A stretch of DNA of 64,000 nt from Qipengyuania flavescens. GTDB lineage: Bacteria > Pseudomonadota > Alphaproteobacteria > Sphingomonadales > Sphingomonadaceae. Of this stretch, positions 48,696 to 57,593 are shown piece by piece. The first letter of the stretch is position 1, and the number at the start of each line of letters is the position of its first letter. The notes beneath the pieces are model-generated. The model did no database searches. It saw nothing but the letters and a program-made list of their open reading frames with translations, and was not told the DNA's origin. Location of the stretch: NCBI RefSeq assembly GCF_029688735.1, contig NZ_JARULD010000002.1, positions 682,001 through 746,000 on the forward strand. The letters are read 5' to 3'. Both the position numbers and the translations under genes were made by a program.

Positions 48696-50616
48696 GCAGC
48701 TGGCGACGAACGGCTTCGATCGCGTCTTCGTTGCGCTCTACGCCGAGCTCTTCGCGCATCGCAAGCCGCAGCTGATCGGCATACTCCTCGCCGATGACTG
48801 GGCCGAGCTGGGACTTTGCCTGTGCGATCATCGGATCGTCCTCGGCGATATCGTCCATGCTGATATCTTCCAGGTTGACGATGAAGAATCCGATCTTCTG
48901 CGCAGCTTCGAGCTTTTTGGTGGTGCCTTCGGCCATGCTGAAAAGCAGGGCGAGCGGCGGCGGAATGCGGCGTTCGCGCTGGGCAGCCAGCTGTTCGCGG
49001 GTCAGATCGATGCTTTCGGGTGCGGGCAGGTTAGTCTCTTCCTCCGCGACGGCAGCGGCAAGCGATGCGCCCCCACGCACGCGCTTCGTCACCCGGTCGG
49101 CAGCGGCTTGGGCGCGCTTCAGGCCTTCCGAAATGCGCCAGTTTGCTTCGACGCGATCCTTTATCTCGGCAAGGGGGGCCTTGGCCGAAGCTGTGATCTG
49201 GGCCACCTCGTAGACGAGATAGGTCTGCCCGCCTTCAAGAGGAGCAATTTCGGGCTCTTCCTCTTCCATCTGGAAAATGGTCTGCAGCGCGGGCGCCAGC
49301 ACGTCGGGAAGAGTTTCCTGCGTCTGGTAGATGCGGCCATTGGCAATAGCGGGTCGCGTGGTCGTCAGCTCGAGATCGAGCTCCTCGCTCACCTCGCGCA
49401 AAGTTGCACCATCGGCCAGCTGGTCGTCGATTTCATTGGCGAGGTCGGCGAGCCCCTGGACACGCTTTTCTTCGCGCACGGCCGCGGCGACTTCTTCGCG
49501 GACTTGCGCGAGCGTCCGTGCGGCTCGTGTTTCAACGTTATCAATGCGTGCGATGTGCCAGCCGAGCGGGCTGCGCGCCGGCTGCGTGATGGAGCCTTCT
49601 CCCGCCGAGAAATACGCCGCGGCGACGGCTTCGGAGGCCTGCGAGGTCAGCGCCTCGCGATCTAGGCCCGTCAACGGCGTCGCTCGCAGCCCCGCTTCGC
49701 GCGCCACGGCATCGAAGCTTGCACCGCCTGCAATGCGCTCGCGCAAGGAATTGGCGGCCGCCTGTGTCGGCACGATGAGCTGGGTAACATCACGCGTTTC
49801 GCTTGCTGCATATTGCTCGCGATCGGCTTCGTAACGTTCTGCGATTTCCGCCTCGGTCGGCTCGACCCGGTCGCCCAGTGCGCTGCTGTCGAACGTCGCG
49901 AAACGCACGACGCGCCGTTCGGGACGAATGAAATCGGCGCTGTTGGACTCGTAATAGGCCCTCAGCGTTGCGTCCGAGGGATCGCCGGTTGGCGCAAAAC
50001 TCGCAGACGGGAGCAGGGCGATCGTACCCTGCCGACGCTCTTTAAGAAGCTGGGCGTATCGATAGGCTAGCTTGTCCGGCACGGTCGCGCCGAAGGTCGC
50101 CGGAACAAAAAGCTGCTGAGAGAGGAGGCCCGTGCCGAAATCCTCACGCGCCTGCGCGTCGGAAATTCGCGCCTGCGCCAGTGCCTGACGATAGACGTCT
50201 TCGCTGAAGTTCCCGTCGGCTCCGCGGAATGCCGGGAGCATGCGGATTTCGCTGTTCACCAGATTGTCGCCCGCCCGGATACCGTACTTCTCGGCATAGG
50301 CACGGATTGCAAAGCGATCGATCAGGGCATCGAGCGAACGTTCCAGACCATTTTGCGCAAGAAAGCCTTCCATCGACAGCGTCGGATTTTCCTGCCTGAC
50401 GCGATCGAGGCCGTTGTTCGCAGCCTGCACCAGATCGGCGGTCCCGATCTTCTCGCTGCCGACCACAGCCACCCGGTCGCCGCCTGCAACACCGCCGAAG
50501 GTACCGGTGCTCGATACGTCCGCGCTGGCAAAGGCGAGCGCGATCAGTCCGAGAAAGGCGAGCGCGAAGGCAAGGCCGATCTTGGTCTTGAAGATATTGC
50601 GAAAGAAAGTGAGCAT
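48682..50616 (-). CDS. PpiD/SurA-like periplasmic peptidyl-prolyl isomerase
   Basis: Membrane-anchored folding factor of 644 residues. One N-terminal helix (about residues 12-32, IGLAFALAFLGLIALAFASA) anchors it with the large domain in the periplasm. A SurA-N-like chaperone region covers about 35-180, and a parvulin-like domain lies in the middle (TRDVTQLIVPTQAAANSLRERI, SPLGWHIARI). It assists folding of exported and outer-membrane proteins. It is the first gene of the minus-strand block that includes trpE, and is divergent from tpiA. Confidence 0.9.
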   Translation of the reverse strand: MLTFFRNIFKTKIGLAFALAFLGLIALAFASADVSSTGTFGGVAGGDRVAVVGSEKIGTADLVQAANNGLDRVRQENPTLSMEGFLAQNGLERSLDALIDRFAIRAYAEKYGIRAGDNLVNSEIRMLPAFRGADGNFSEDVYRQALAQARISDAQAREDFGTGLLSQQLFVPATFGATVPDKLAYRYAQLLKERRQGTIALLPSASFAPTGDPSDATLRAYYESNSADFIRPERRVVRFATFDSSALGDRVEPTEAEIAERYEADREQYAASETRDVTQLIVPTQAAANSLRERIAGGASFDAVAREAGLRATPLTGLDREALTSQASEAVAAAYFSAGEGSITQPARSPLGWHIARIDNVETRAARTLAQVREEVAAAVREEKRVQGLADLANEIDDQLADGATLREVSEELDLELTTTRPAIANGRIYQTQETLPDVLAPALQTIFQMEEEEPEIAPLEGGQTYLVYEVAQITASAKAPLAEIKDRVEANWRISEGLKRAQAAADRVTKRVRGGASLAAAVAEEETNLPAPESIDLTREQLAAQRERRIPPPLALLFSMAEGTTKKLEAAQKIGFFIVNLEDISMDDIAEDDPMIAQAKSQLGPVIGEEYADQLRLAMREELGVERNEDAIEAVRRQLLGTN

Positions 50617-50818
50617 GAGTGCGGGCGGTCCCGAATAGACGTAGATCGATGGCTTCCGCAGCGAGCGGTCGCCCTTGGCGGCAGCCTTTATCCCCCCTGC
50701 GACCTCGCCGCAACAGGTTGCAAAGGGTTTTGACGCGCGAAGAAAGCTTGTCTAGCGGGGCGCAACACAACGCTCCTATAGTGAGCGGCCAATCATCTAC
50801 TCTTCGCAGGAAATCGCA

Positions 50819-51580
50819 ATGGCCGAACGGCCCTATATCGTTGGAAACTGGAAGATGTTCGGCACGCGGGCGATGCTTTCCGAAGCACGCGCGATCGATC
50901 GTGCCGCACAGCGCTACATGAAGGTGGAGGTCGCAGTCGCCCCTCCATACACGCTGATTCACGCCGTTCATCGCGAGGCCGAGCAGATCGGCGTCGGCGC
51001 GCAGGACTGCCATCCCGGGGCCGAGGGTCCGCATACGGGCGACATCAACGCCGCGATGGTGGCCGATGCCGGGGCGAAATTCGTGATCGTTGGTCATAGC
51101 GAACGGCGGCAGGACCATGGCGAGACGAACGAACTGATCAATGCGAAGATCGATTCGGCGATCGAGGCCGGATTGCGCGTGATCCTTTGCTGCGGAGAAT
51201 CCCTCGAGACTCGCGATGCGGGCGATGCCGAAGCTTTCGTCCTCGGCCAGATCAAATCCGCGCTCGGTTCGTTCGAGGATCCTGCCGAGCGCCTGACGAT
51301 CGCCTACGAACCGATCTGGGCGATCGGCACCGGTCGCACGGCGACCTCTGCAGACATCGAAGCGATGCACAAAGCGATCCGCGGACTGCTCGACGAGACT
51401 TACGGCCCGGACGCATCGGCAGATGTTCGCATCCTCTACGGCGGTTCGGTGAAGCCCGGGAATGCGAAGGAGATCCTCTCGCTGCCCGAAGTGGGCGGGG
51501 CCCTCGTCGGTGGCGCGAGCTTGAGCGCCGAGAGTTTCCTCGGCATCGTCGTGGCAGCGTCGGAGACCGAGGACGCCTGA
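50819..51580 (+). CDS. tpiA: Triosephosphate isomerase
   Basis: Glycolytic enzyme of 253 residues. Catalytic residues are visible: Lys in VGNWKMFG, His in VIVGHSERRQ and Glu in IAYEPIWAIGTG. The phosphate loop LYGGSVKPGNAKE and VGGASL are complete. AGGAAAT precedes the ATG. A CTATAG -10-like box lies at 50776-50781. Confidence 0.97.
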   Translation: MAERPYIVGNWKMFGTRAMLSEARAIDRAAQRYMKVEVAVAPPYTLIHAVHREAEQIGVGAQDCHPGAEGPHTGDINAAMVADAGAKFVIVGHSERRQDHGETNELINAKIDSAIEAGLRVILCCGESLETRDAGDAEAFVLGQIKSALGSFEDPAERLTIAYEPIWAIGTGRTATSADIEAMHKAIRGLLDETYGPDASADVRILYGGSVKPGNAKEILSLPEVGGALVGGASLSAESFLGIVVAASETEDA

Positions 51581-51602
51581 ACTCCGCGCCGGACCGGCGC
51601 AC

Positions 51603-51631
51603 TTGCCGTTTGCAGCCTCGCAGCCTAGATG
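51603..51631 (+). promoter_or_regulatory. Probable promoter of secG
   Basis: TTGCCG (51603-51608) and TAGATG (51626-51631) are 17 bases apart, 37 bases before the secG start. Confidence 0.5.
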
Positions 51632-51667
51632 CGGGCCGCACATATTTACCGAAGAGTATTCGAAGTC

Positions 51668-52024
51668 ATGTTCCTGTTCCTCACCGTCCTCCAGGCCATC
51701 GTTGCCGCCGTGCTCGTTGGCGTGATCCTGATGCAGCGCTCCGAAGGGGGCGGGCTGGGTATCGGGGGCAGCCCTTCCGGCATGCTCAGCGCTCGCGGTG
51801 CGGCTGACTTCCTGACCCGGTCGACCAAGTGGCTCGCCGTGCTCTTTGTGATCCTGTCGATCGTGCTGGCAGCGGTTGCGGTCGAGACGACCAGCGCGGA
51901 CTCGCTCGAATCGACGCTCGACCGGAACGTCACTCCTGCAGCGCCGGCCGATCCGCTCGGCCCGGCAACGACCGGTGATGCTGCTCCGGTCAGCGACGAT
52001 CCGCTGGCCGGCTCGACCGAATAA
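51668..52024 (+). CDS. secG: Preprotein translocase subunit SecG
   Basis: Small Sec translocon subunit (118 residues). Two membrane helices (about 2-22 and 56-76) flank the conserved cytoplasmic loop MQRSEGGGLGIGG with MLSARGAADFLTRSTK. A polar, Ala/Pro/Asp-rich tail of about 40 residues follows. The ATG at 51668 begins the first helix; an upstream ATG at 51629 would add 13 residues and lies in the promoter. Confidence 0.95.
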   Translation: MFLFLTVLQAIVAAVLVGVILMQRSEGGGLGIGGSPSGMLSARGAADFLTRSTKWLAVLFVILSIVLAAVAVETTSADSLESTLDRNVTPAAPADPLGPATTGDAAPVSDDPLAGSTE

Positions 52025-52048
52025 CCCAAACCAGATCGTGAAATTGTG

Positions 52049-52074
52049 GATTGCGCGGTACGAGCCGCGCAATC
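52049..52074. terminator. Perfect hairpin between secG and pyrG
   Basis: A perfect 10-base stem GATTGCGCGG / CCGCGCAATC with a 6-base loop, 25 bases after the secG stop. No T-run follows, so it may be a weak terminator, an mRNA 3' end protector or part of the pyrG leader. Confidence 0.5.
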
Positions 52075-52127
52075 GCACGGCTTTGCGCTTGCACCGACTC
52101 CGATCTTCAGCTTAAGGCCCGACTCCC

Positions 52128-53762
52128 ATGGCGCGGTATATTTTCATCACCGGCGGCGTGGTCTCCTCGCTCGGCAAAGGTCTCATGGCAGCATCGCTCG
52201 CTGCCCTCCTGCAGGCGCGTGGCTACAAGGTCCGCATCCGTAAATTCGACCCCTATCTCAACGTCGATCCGGGCACGATGAGCCCGTATCAGCACGGCGA
52301 GGTCTATGTGACCGACGACGGGGCGGAGACCGACCTCGACCTGGGGCACTACGAACGGTTCACCGGCGTATCAGCCCATCAGGGTGACAACGTCACGTCG
52401 GGCCGGGTGTACCAGCAGATCATCGCCAAGGAGCGACGCGGCGACTATCTCGGCGCGACCGTGCAGGTGGTCCCGCATGTCACCGATGCGATCAAGGATT
52501 TCGCGCTCGCCGATCAGGGCGATCACGATTTCATCCTCTGCGAGATCGGCGGAACGGTCGGCGACATCGAGAGCCTGCCTTTCATGGAAGCCATCCGCCA
52601 GCTCAGGAACGAGCTTGAGCCGATGCAGTCGCTCAGCGTCCATGTGACCTTGGTTCCATATATCGCCGCCGCAGGTGAGCTGAAGACCAAGCCCACCCAG
52701 CATTCAGTTCGCGAACTTGCCAGCCTAGGCATCAAGCCCGACGTCCTGCTCTGTCGTGCGGAGCATCCGATTCCGGATAGCGAGCGGCAGAAAATCGCCA
52801 ATTTTTGCAACGTACGCAAGGAAGCGGTCATCCCGGCGCTGGATGCGCCGTCGATCTATTCCGTGCCTTTGCAATACCACGGCGAAGGCCTCGACACTGA
52901 GGTGCTACGCGGTTTCGGCATCACCGATGCGCCCGACCCGGACCTCTCGCGCTGGTACGATGTCGTCGATCGCCACTCGAACCCAGAGGGCGAAGTCACG
53001 ATTGGCGTGGTCGGCAAATATGTCGGCCTGCAGGATGCCTACAAGTCGCTCAACGAAGCGCTGATCCACGGCGGCATGGCTCACCGCGTCAAGGTCAACA
53101 TCAAGTGGATCGATGCGGAGGTGTTCGAGCAGGGCGACAGCGACATCGCTGCGCAGCTCGAACCGATGCACGGCATCCTCGTACCCGGCGGTTTCGGCGA
53201 GCGCGGGTCCGAAGGCAAGATCGCCAGCGTTCGGTTCGCCCGCGAGCGGAAGGTACCGTTTCTCGGCATATGCCTCGGCATGCAAATGGCCTGCATCGAG
53301 GGCGCGCGCTCGGCGGGTTTCGACGGGGCCAGCTCGACCGAATTCGGCGAGACATCGGAACCAGTCGTCGGCATCATTACCGAGTGGATGACCGAAGAGG
53401 GGCTCCAGACCCGCGAAGCGGGCGGCGATCTGGGCGGGACCATGCGCCTGGGTGCTTACGAGGCGAAGCTTGCTGCGAACAGTCACGTGTCGACCATTTA
53501 CGGCGGTGCGAGCGACATCTCCGAACGGCACCGCCATCGCTACGAGGTCAACGGGGCCTATATCGAGCCGCTGGAAAAGCAGGGACTGATCTTCTCCGGC
53601 ATGTCACCCGATGGCCTGCTGCCCGAAATCGTCGAACGTCCCGACCATCCCTGGTTCGTGGGCGTGCAGTTCCACCCGGAACTCAAGTCCAAACCCTTCG
53701 ACCCGCACCCGCTTTTCGCCGGATTTATCGGCGCTGCGCTCGAACAGGCGCGGCTCGTCTGA
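52128..53762 (+). CDS. pyrG: CTP synthase
   Basis: Converts UTP to CTP with glutamine as nitrogen donor, 544 residues. The synthetase domain begins [32 protein letters not shown] with the ATP loop and continues to about residue 285. The amidotransferase domain follows, with the nucleophile Cys in [11 protein letters not shown] and the His/Glu in VQFHPELKS. Confidence 0.97.
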   Translation: MARYIFITGGVVSSLGKGLMAASLAALLQARGYKVRIRKFDPYLNVDPGTMSPYQHGEVYVTDDGAETDLDLGHYERFTGVSAHQGDNVTSGRVYQQIIAKERRGDYLGATVQVVPHVTDAIKDFALADQGDHDFILCEIGGTVGDIESLPFMEAIRQLRNELEPMQSLSVHVTLVPYIAAAGELKTKPTQHSVRELASLGIKPDVLLCRAEHPIPDSERQKIANFCNVRKEAVIPALDAPSIYSVPLQYHGEGLDTEVLRGFGITDAPDPDLSRWYDVVDRHSNPEGEVTIGVVGKYVGLQDAYKSLNEALIHGGMAHRVKVNIKWIDAEVFEQGDSDIAAQLEPMHGILVPGGFGERGSEGKIASVRFARERKVPFLGICLGMQMACIEGARSAGFDGASSTEFGETSEPVVGIITEWMTEEGLQTREAGGDLGGTMRLGAYEAKLAANSHVSTIYGGASDISERHRHRYEVNGAYIEPLEKQGLIFSGMSPDGLLPEIVERPDHPWFVGVQFHPELKSKPFDPHPLFAGFIGAALEQARLV

Positions 53763-53843
53763 TACTTTTCGCGCTCGGCGAATTCGTCAAGTTGTTGAAA
53801 TCGTTAAGCCGACAATTTCGAGGCTTGTATAGACGCGACAAAC

Positions 53844-53867
53844 CCCGAAATTCTGCGGAATTTCGGG
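53844..53867 (+). terminator. Rho-independent terminator of pyrG
   Basis: Perfect 10-base stem CCCGAAATTC / GAATTTCGGG with loop TGCG, followed by TTTATCTTTT, about 80 bases after the pyrG stop. Confidence 0.85.
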
Positions 53868-54032
53868 TTTATCTTTTGTTGTATCTGGTGCAGACTACAG
53901 TCGTTGTCGCAGAAAATATCGCGGCAATTCGAGATACTTGTGGTGCCGCCATGCGGTGGGGCTTTTCTCGAAGACGGTTGTCTTCTGCGACCCGGACGGC
54001 CGATTTCGAGGTAAGGCGGCGTTCAACGTCGC

Positions 54033-54058
54033 GGGGGCGGAACTTTCGTTCCGCCCCC
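54033..54058. terminator. Strong hairpin downstream of hsp20
   Basis: Perfect 11-base stem GGGGGCGGAAC / GTTCCGCCCCC with a 4-base loop, 38 bases past the hsp20 stop. T-runs are weak on both sides, so it could end hsp20 leftward or an unseen RNA rightward. Confidence 0.6.
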
Positions 54059-54096
54059 TAAACGTTTAATCAACAATTTTTCGAATTGAGCGCGGA

Positions 54097-54567
54097 TCAG
54101 GCAGCGGCGCTGTCGTCCTCGTCATCTTTGACGATTTCGAGCGGCTTCTGCCCGCCGATTGCAATCTTCTTCGGCTTCATCGCATCGGGCACTTCGCGCA
54201 GCAGATCGATGATCAGCAGACCGTCGGCCAGGTCGGCGTTTTCGACGCGGACATAATCGGCCAGCTCGAAGCGCCGTTCGAAACCGCGATTGGCGATGCC
54301 GACATGCAGCATTTCGCCATCGACGCTCTCATCGCGCTTGCGGCCCTGCACCACGAGCAGGTTCTGCTGGGCGGTAATATCGAGATCTCCGGGGCGGAAC
54401 CCGGCAACCGCCAGAGTGATGCGGTATTGGTCCTCGCCGCGACGCTCGATATTGAAAGGGGGGTAATTGTCGCCGCCGGCGTTGCGTGCCTGGCGCTCCA
54501 TCAGGTCGAAAAGGCGGTCGAAACCGACGGTCGAACGACGATACTGGGTCATATCCATACGATTCAT
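54097..54567 (-). CDS. Small heat shock protein Hsp20 (IbpA type)
   Basis: Holdase chaperone of 156 residues. The alpha-crystallin domain runs from about residue 38 (YPPFNIERRGEDQYRITLAVAGFRPGDLDI) to about 130, with a conserved NLLVVQGRK strand and the acidic C-terminal tail. The N-terminal FDRLFDLME is typical of class A members. AGAGGA lies 9 bases before the ATG at 54567. A classic heat-shock sigma factor promoter lies 86 bases upstream. Confidence 0.94.
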   Translation of the reverse strand: MNRMDMTQYRRSTVGFDRLFDLMERQARNAGGDNYPPFNIERRGEDQYRITLAVAGFRPGDLDITAQQNLLVVQGRKRDESVDGEMLHVGIANRGFERRFELADYVRVENADLADGLLIIDLLREVPDAMKPKKIAIGGQKPLEIVKDDEDDSAAA

Positions 54568-54652
54568 TTGAACAAATCCTCTTGTGAGCGATTCATATAG
54601 GCGGGGCCCTTCATGGCACCCCGTCGCCGCCACGATCCGTGGCGACACGATC

Positions 54653-54681
54653 AACATAGGTCCGGCGAAAGCGCTTTCAAG
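54653..54681 (-). promoter_or_regulatory. RpoH (sigma-32) promoter of hsp20
   Basis: CTTGAAA and CCTATGTT (minus-strand sense) are separated by 14 bases, an excellent match to the alphaproteobacterial RpoH consensus. The leader of about 75 bases contains the perfect stem CGCCACG / CGTGGCG and another GC-rich pairing, so an RNA thermometer is conceivable. Confidence 0.8.
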
Positions 54682-54726
54682 ATTTCCGGACGAGCGCTAG
54701 ATCAGGGCCGGATTGCGAGGACATCG

Positions 54727-54990
54727 ATGAGCCAACCCGACGTTACCATCTATACGAAATTCGGCTGCGGATACTGCGTTCGCGCCAAACGCCTGCTTGA
54801 CGAGAAGGGTGTCGACTACACCGATCACGACATCACCATGGGCGGCCCCAAGCGCGCCGAAATGCTCGAGCGAGCACCCAATGCGCGCACCGTGCCACAG
54901 GTCTTCATCGGCGACACGCACGTCGGCGGCTCCGACGATCTCGCCGCGCTCGAACGCGAGGGCAAACTGGACGCGCTGCTGGAAGGCTGA
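54727..54990 (+). CDS. grxC: Glutaredoxin 3
   Basis: Thiol-disulfide oxidoreductase of 87 residues. The dithiol active site is CGYC (residues 14-17 or so), with TVPQVFIGDTHVGGSDDL containing the cis-Pro and glutathione-binding residues. ATG at 54727. The gene for a nitrilase-family protein begins right after the stop, so they form an operon with the DUF1178 gene. Confidence 0.95.
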   Translation: MSQPDVTIYTKFGCGYCVRAKRLLDEKGVDYTDHDITMGGPKRAEMLERAPNARTVPQVFIGDTHVGGSDDLAALEREGKLDALLEG

Positions 54991-55809
54991 ATGGTTCGCA
55001 TAGCCCTGCTTCAGATGACCTCCGGCATCGATCCGGATGAAAACGCGCGCAGCATTTCGGATGCTGTGCACGAAGCAAGCGACGGTGGCGCGGAAATGCT
55101 TTTCACGCCCGAGATGTCGGGTCTGCTCGATCGCGACCGGAAACGCGCAACTGCGAATATCAGGGCAGAGGCGGAGACGCCGGCGCTCGACGCAGCGCGA
55201 AACGCGGCAGCCAAGGCTGGCCTGTGGGTTGCACTTGGTTCGTTGGCTGTCGACACCGGGAATGGGCGCTGGGCCAATCGCGCCTTCGTCATCGCCCTAG
55301 ATGGCTCGATCGCTGCGCGCTACGACAAGATACACATGTTCGATGTCGACCTCTCGACCGGAGAAAGCTGGCGGGAGTCCAATGCCTATGCCGCCGGAGA
55401 TCAGGTGGTCACAGTCGAAGACACGCCGCTCGGACGACTAGGTCTGACCGTGTGTTACGACATCCGCTTTCCAGCGCTCTTCGAGGCCCTTGCCCAGCGC
55501 CGCTGCGATGCGATCGCGGTGCCCGCGGCTTTCACCGTTCCGACTGGCGAGGCGCATTGGCACGTCCTGCAACGCGCCCGCGCGATCGAGGCGAGCGCCT
55601 TTGTGGTGGCGGCTGCGCAGGTGGGCGAGCATGCCGACGGTCGCCGCACCTACGGACACAGCCTTGTAGTCGATCCGTGGGGTGAAGTCATGCTCGACAT
55701 GGGCGGCGAGCGATCAGGAATAGCCTTCGCAGATCTCGACATGGCCCGGATCGCCGAAGTCCGCCGACAGGTCCCGAGCCTTGAAAATCGTCGGAAGATA
55801 CCCTCTTAG
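54991..55809 (+). CDS. Carbon-nitrogen hydrolase (Nit1/Nit2-like)
   Basis: Nitrilase-superfamily amidase of 272 residues. The Glu-Lys-Cys triad is visible in FTPEMSGLL, YDKIHMFDVDL and LTVCYDIRFPALFE. Size and the YDKIHMFDVD pattern point to the Nit branch, whose characterised members hydrolyse deaminated glutathione. Location next to glutaredoxin fits a glutathione-repair role, though this is inference. The ATG directly follows the grxC stop. Confidence 0.9.
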   Translation: MVRIALLQMTSGIDPDENARSISDAVHEASDGGAEMLFTPEMSGLLDRDRKRATANIRAEAETPALDAARNAAAKAGLWVALGSLAVDTGNGRWANRAFVIALDGSIAARYDKIHMFDVDLSTGESWRESNAYAAGDQVVTVEDTPLGRLGLTVCYDIRFPALFEALAQRRCDAIAVPAAFTVPTGEAHWHVLQRARAIEASAFVVAAAQVGEHADGRRTYGHSLVVDPWGEVMLDMGGERSGIAFADLDMARIAEVRRQVPSLENRRKIPS

Positions 55810-55818
55810 GCTGCCGAG

Positions 55819-56298
55819 ATGATAGTTTACGACCTCTCATGCAGCGAGGGCCATCGCTTCGAAGGCTGGTTCGGCTCGTCCTCAGAGTACGACAGCCAAC
55901 GCGAACGCGGGCTGCTTACATGCCCCGAATGCGGCTGCGGAGAAGTCGGAAAAGCACCCATGGCTCCGGCGGTTTCGGCGAAGGGTAATCGCACCGAGGC
56001 GCCGCGCCAAGCCGAACCGAGTGGCGACGAAACAAGGCCTATGATCCGCGGGGAACTGCCGGCGGAGGTCAAGCAGGCTCTGGAAACTTTAGCGAAAGCG
56101 CAGGCCAAAGCGCTGGAGAAGAGCACCTGGGTCGGCGAGAAATTCGCCGACAAGGCCCGATCCATGCATTACGGCGAGACCGACGAGGCTCCTATCCACG
56201 GCAAGGCGACCAAGGACGAGGCCGAAGAAATGGTCGCCGAAGGCATAACCGTAGCGCCTTTGCTGTTCCCGGTCGCTCCGCCCGACGAACTCAACTGA
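55819..56298 (+). CDS. DUF1178 family protein
   Basis: Protein of 159 residues, member of a family found in proteobacteria with unknown function. The N-terminal region MIVYDLSCSEGHRFEGWFGSSSEYD and the LLTCPECGCGEVGKAPMAPAVS segment form a small zinc-ribbon-like unit with four Cys. The C-terminal part is a helix (EVKQALETLAKAQAKALEK) and the conserved GEKFADKARSMHYGE. It follows the nitrilase gene after 9 bases. Confidence 0.9.
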   Translation: MIVYDLSCSEGHRFEGWFGSSSEYDSQRERGLLTCPECGCGEVGKAPMAPAVSAKGNRTEAPRQAEPSGDETRPMIRGELPAEVKQALETLAKAQAKALEKSTWVGEKFADKARSMHYGETDEAPIHGKATKDEAEEMVAEGITVAPLLFPVAPPDELN

Positions 56299-56335
56299 TT
56301 GCCACTCGCTTTCTGTCTGCTAAACGCACCGCCGG

Positions 56336-56412
56336 GCGCCCGTAGCTCAGTCGGATAGAGCACCAGATTCCTAATCTGGGGGCCACAGGTTCGAATCCTG
56401 TCGGGCGCACCA
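56336..56412 (+). tRNA. tRNA-Arg (anticodon CCU)
   Basis: 77 bases including an encoded CCA end. Acceptor stem GCGCCCG / CGGGCGC, D arm GCTC..GAGC, anticodon arm CCAGA TTCCTAA TCTGG giving anticodon CCT, and T arm ACAGG TTCGAAT CCTGT. The anticodon reads AGG. Confidence 0.96.
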
Positions 56413-56414
56413 CC

Positions 56415-57593
56415 TCACTTGCCATAGCGCTTCGCGTAGAATGCCAGTGCGGTCAGAACGCTCGAGAAAATCGCGAGTAGTATGCAGGTCCCGGCCCATC
56501 TTAAGGCATCGTAGGCTGCGGTCCCGGCATAGCTGCCCAGGCCGCCGCCAATGAACATCAGCACGACATAGATCGTAGTCAGGCGCGTGCGCAGATCGGG
56601 GCGCAGGGTCAGGAACGTCATGCGTCCCGTCACATCGATCCCGGGCCCGACCAGATTGGCCAGTACCAGGGGAACGAGCAGGGTGACGACCGCGCCGCCG
56701 AGGGGCCAGAGCAACAGGACGCCGAACAGCTGGACGGCGGCGAAAATCGCGCGGGCCGTCCGCGCGCCAACCTCGTCCGCCCAGCGACCGAGTCGCGGCG
56801 TCGAGAAAATGCTGACCGCCGCGATCCCGGCGAGATAGCCTACCGTATCGGTGCCGTAGCCCATCACGGGCGAGGTCAGATACAGAGCGAGCGCGAGCCA
56901 CAGCGCGATAAATTGCCCGAAATTGAGAGCCTGGATTGCACCTGATACGAGGATCTCTCGGTATTCCCTGATAAGCGGAAAGACCGTCAGCAGCAGCGCA
57001 CCATAGCTTTCGTGCCCCGCTGTATCGCGCTCGCCGCCCTCCATTAGCCGGGGGAGGGCTAAGGTCACCGCCAGCATCATTGCAGTCGCAATCCAGTAGA
57101 CCGCGCGCCAGTCGGCATATTCGGCGAGCACGCCTGCTCCGACCCGGGCGATCAGTATCCCGACGATCACCCCGGCCGTCAGCAAGGCCATGACCTGCCC
57201 GAGCCGCTCAGGTGCCACCCGCTTGGACGCGTAGGCCGGCAACAAATAGGGCGCGATGGTGAAGAAGCCGAGAAGCGTCGAACCGGCGACGAAGAGCGCG
57301 AAGCTTCCCGCCAGCGTCATTAGCGTCAGCGAGGCCGTCTGGCCGGCGGCGAACACGATCGTCAACCGCCGGTTCGATATCCGATCGCCGAGCGGGAGAA
57401 GGAGGAAGATGCCCACTGCCAAGGCAAGCTGGTTGAGCGCCGGGACCAGTCCGATGCGCGCGTGGCTGACACCGAAATGATCAGCCACGTCGCCGATGAT
57501 GGGATGGATGTAATAGGCATTGGCCGTCACGACTGCGACGGCGATGCAAAGGGACAATTCCTGCGCGCGGCTCAGGCGCGACAGTTCGCTCAA
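56415..57593 (-). CDS. MFS transporter (DHA1-like)
   Basis: Twelve-helix major facilitator transporter of 392 residues. The loop 2-3 motif LLPLGDRISNRRLTIVFA is present, as is the helix-rich layout with a second half starting near residue 205. The substrate is unknown; the branch is mostly drug or metabolite efflux. The TTG at 57593 overlaps the stop of the dehalogenase gene (TTGA), giving translational coupling. Its stop codon lies 2 bases past the tRNA-Arg 3' end. Confidence 0.88.
   Translation of the reverse strand: MSELSRLSRAQELSLCIAVAVVTANAYYIHPIIGDVADHFGVSHARIGLVPALNQLALAVGIFLLLPLGDRISNRRLTIVFAAGQTASLTLMTLAGSFALFVAGSTLLGFFTIAPYLLPAYASKRVAPERLGQVMALLTAGVIVGILIARVGAGVLAEYADWRAVYWIATAMMLAVTLALPRLMEGGERDTAGHESYGALLLTVFPLIREYREILVSGAIQALNFGQFIALWLALALYLTSPVMGYGTDTVGYLAGIAAVSIFSTPRLGRWADEVGARTARAIFAAVQLFGVLLLWPLGGAVVTLLVPLVLANLVGPGIDVTGRMTFLTLRPDLRTRLTTIYVVLMFIGGGLGSYAGTAAYDALRWAGTCILLAIFSSVLTALAFYAKRYGK

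Larger units (their letters stand above)
53763..54096. other. Gene-free stretch between pyrG and hsp20
   Basis: The only gap above 300 bases. It holds the pyrG terminator (53844-53867) and a second strong hairpin (54033-54058). Between them are about 165 bases without a convincing coding frame, containing GC-rich inverted segments such as GCCGCCATGCGGTGGGGC near 53950. A small RNA ending at the second hairpin is possible, but no known RNA family is recognised. AT content is higher than in the flanking genes. Confidence 0.5.

Noticed and set aside
50144..52078. 644-codon minus-strand frame over tpiA, secG and the ppiD-like start
   Set aside because: It covers three real genes in the wrong frame or strand and the upstream promoter region; no protein family pattern.
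53105..54061. 318-codon frame running from pyrG into the following gap
   Set aside because: Most of it is pyrG in another frame; only the last part enters the gap, crosses the pyrG terminator and shows no conserved pattern.
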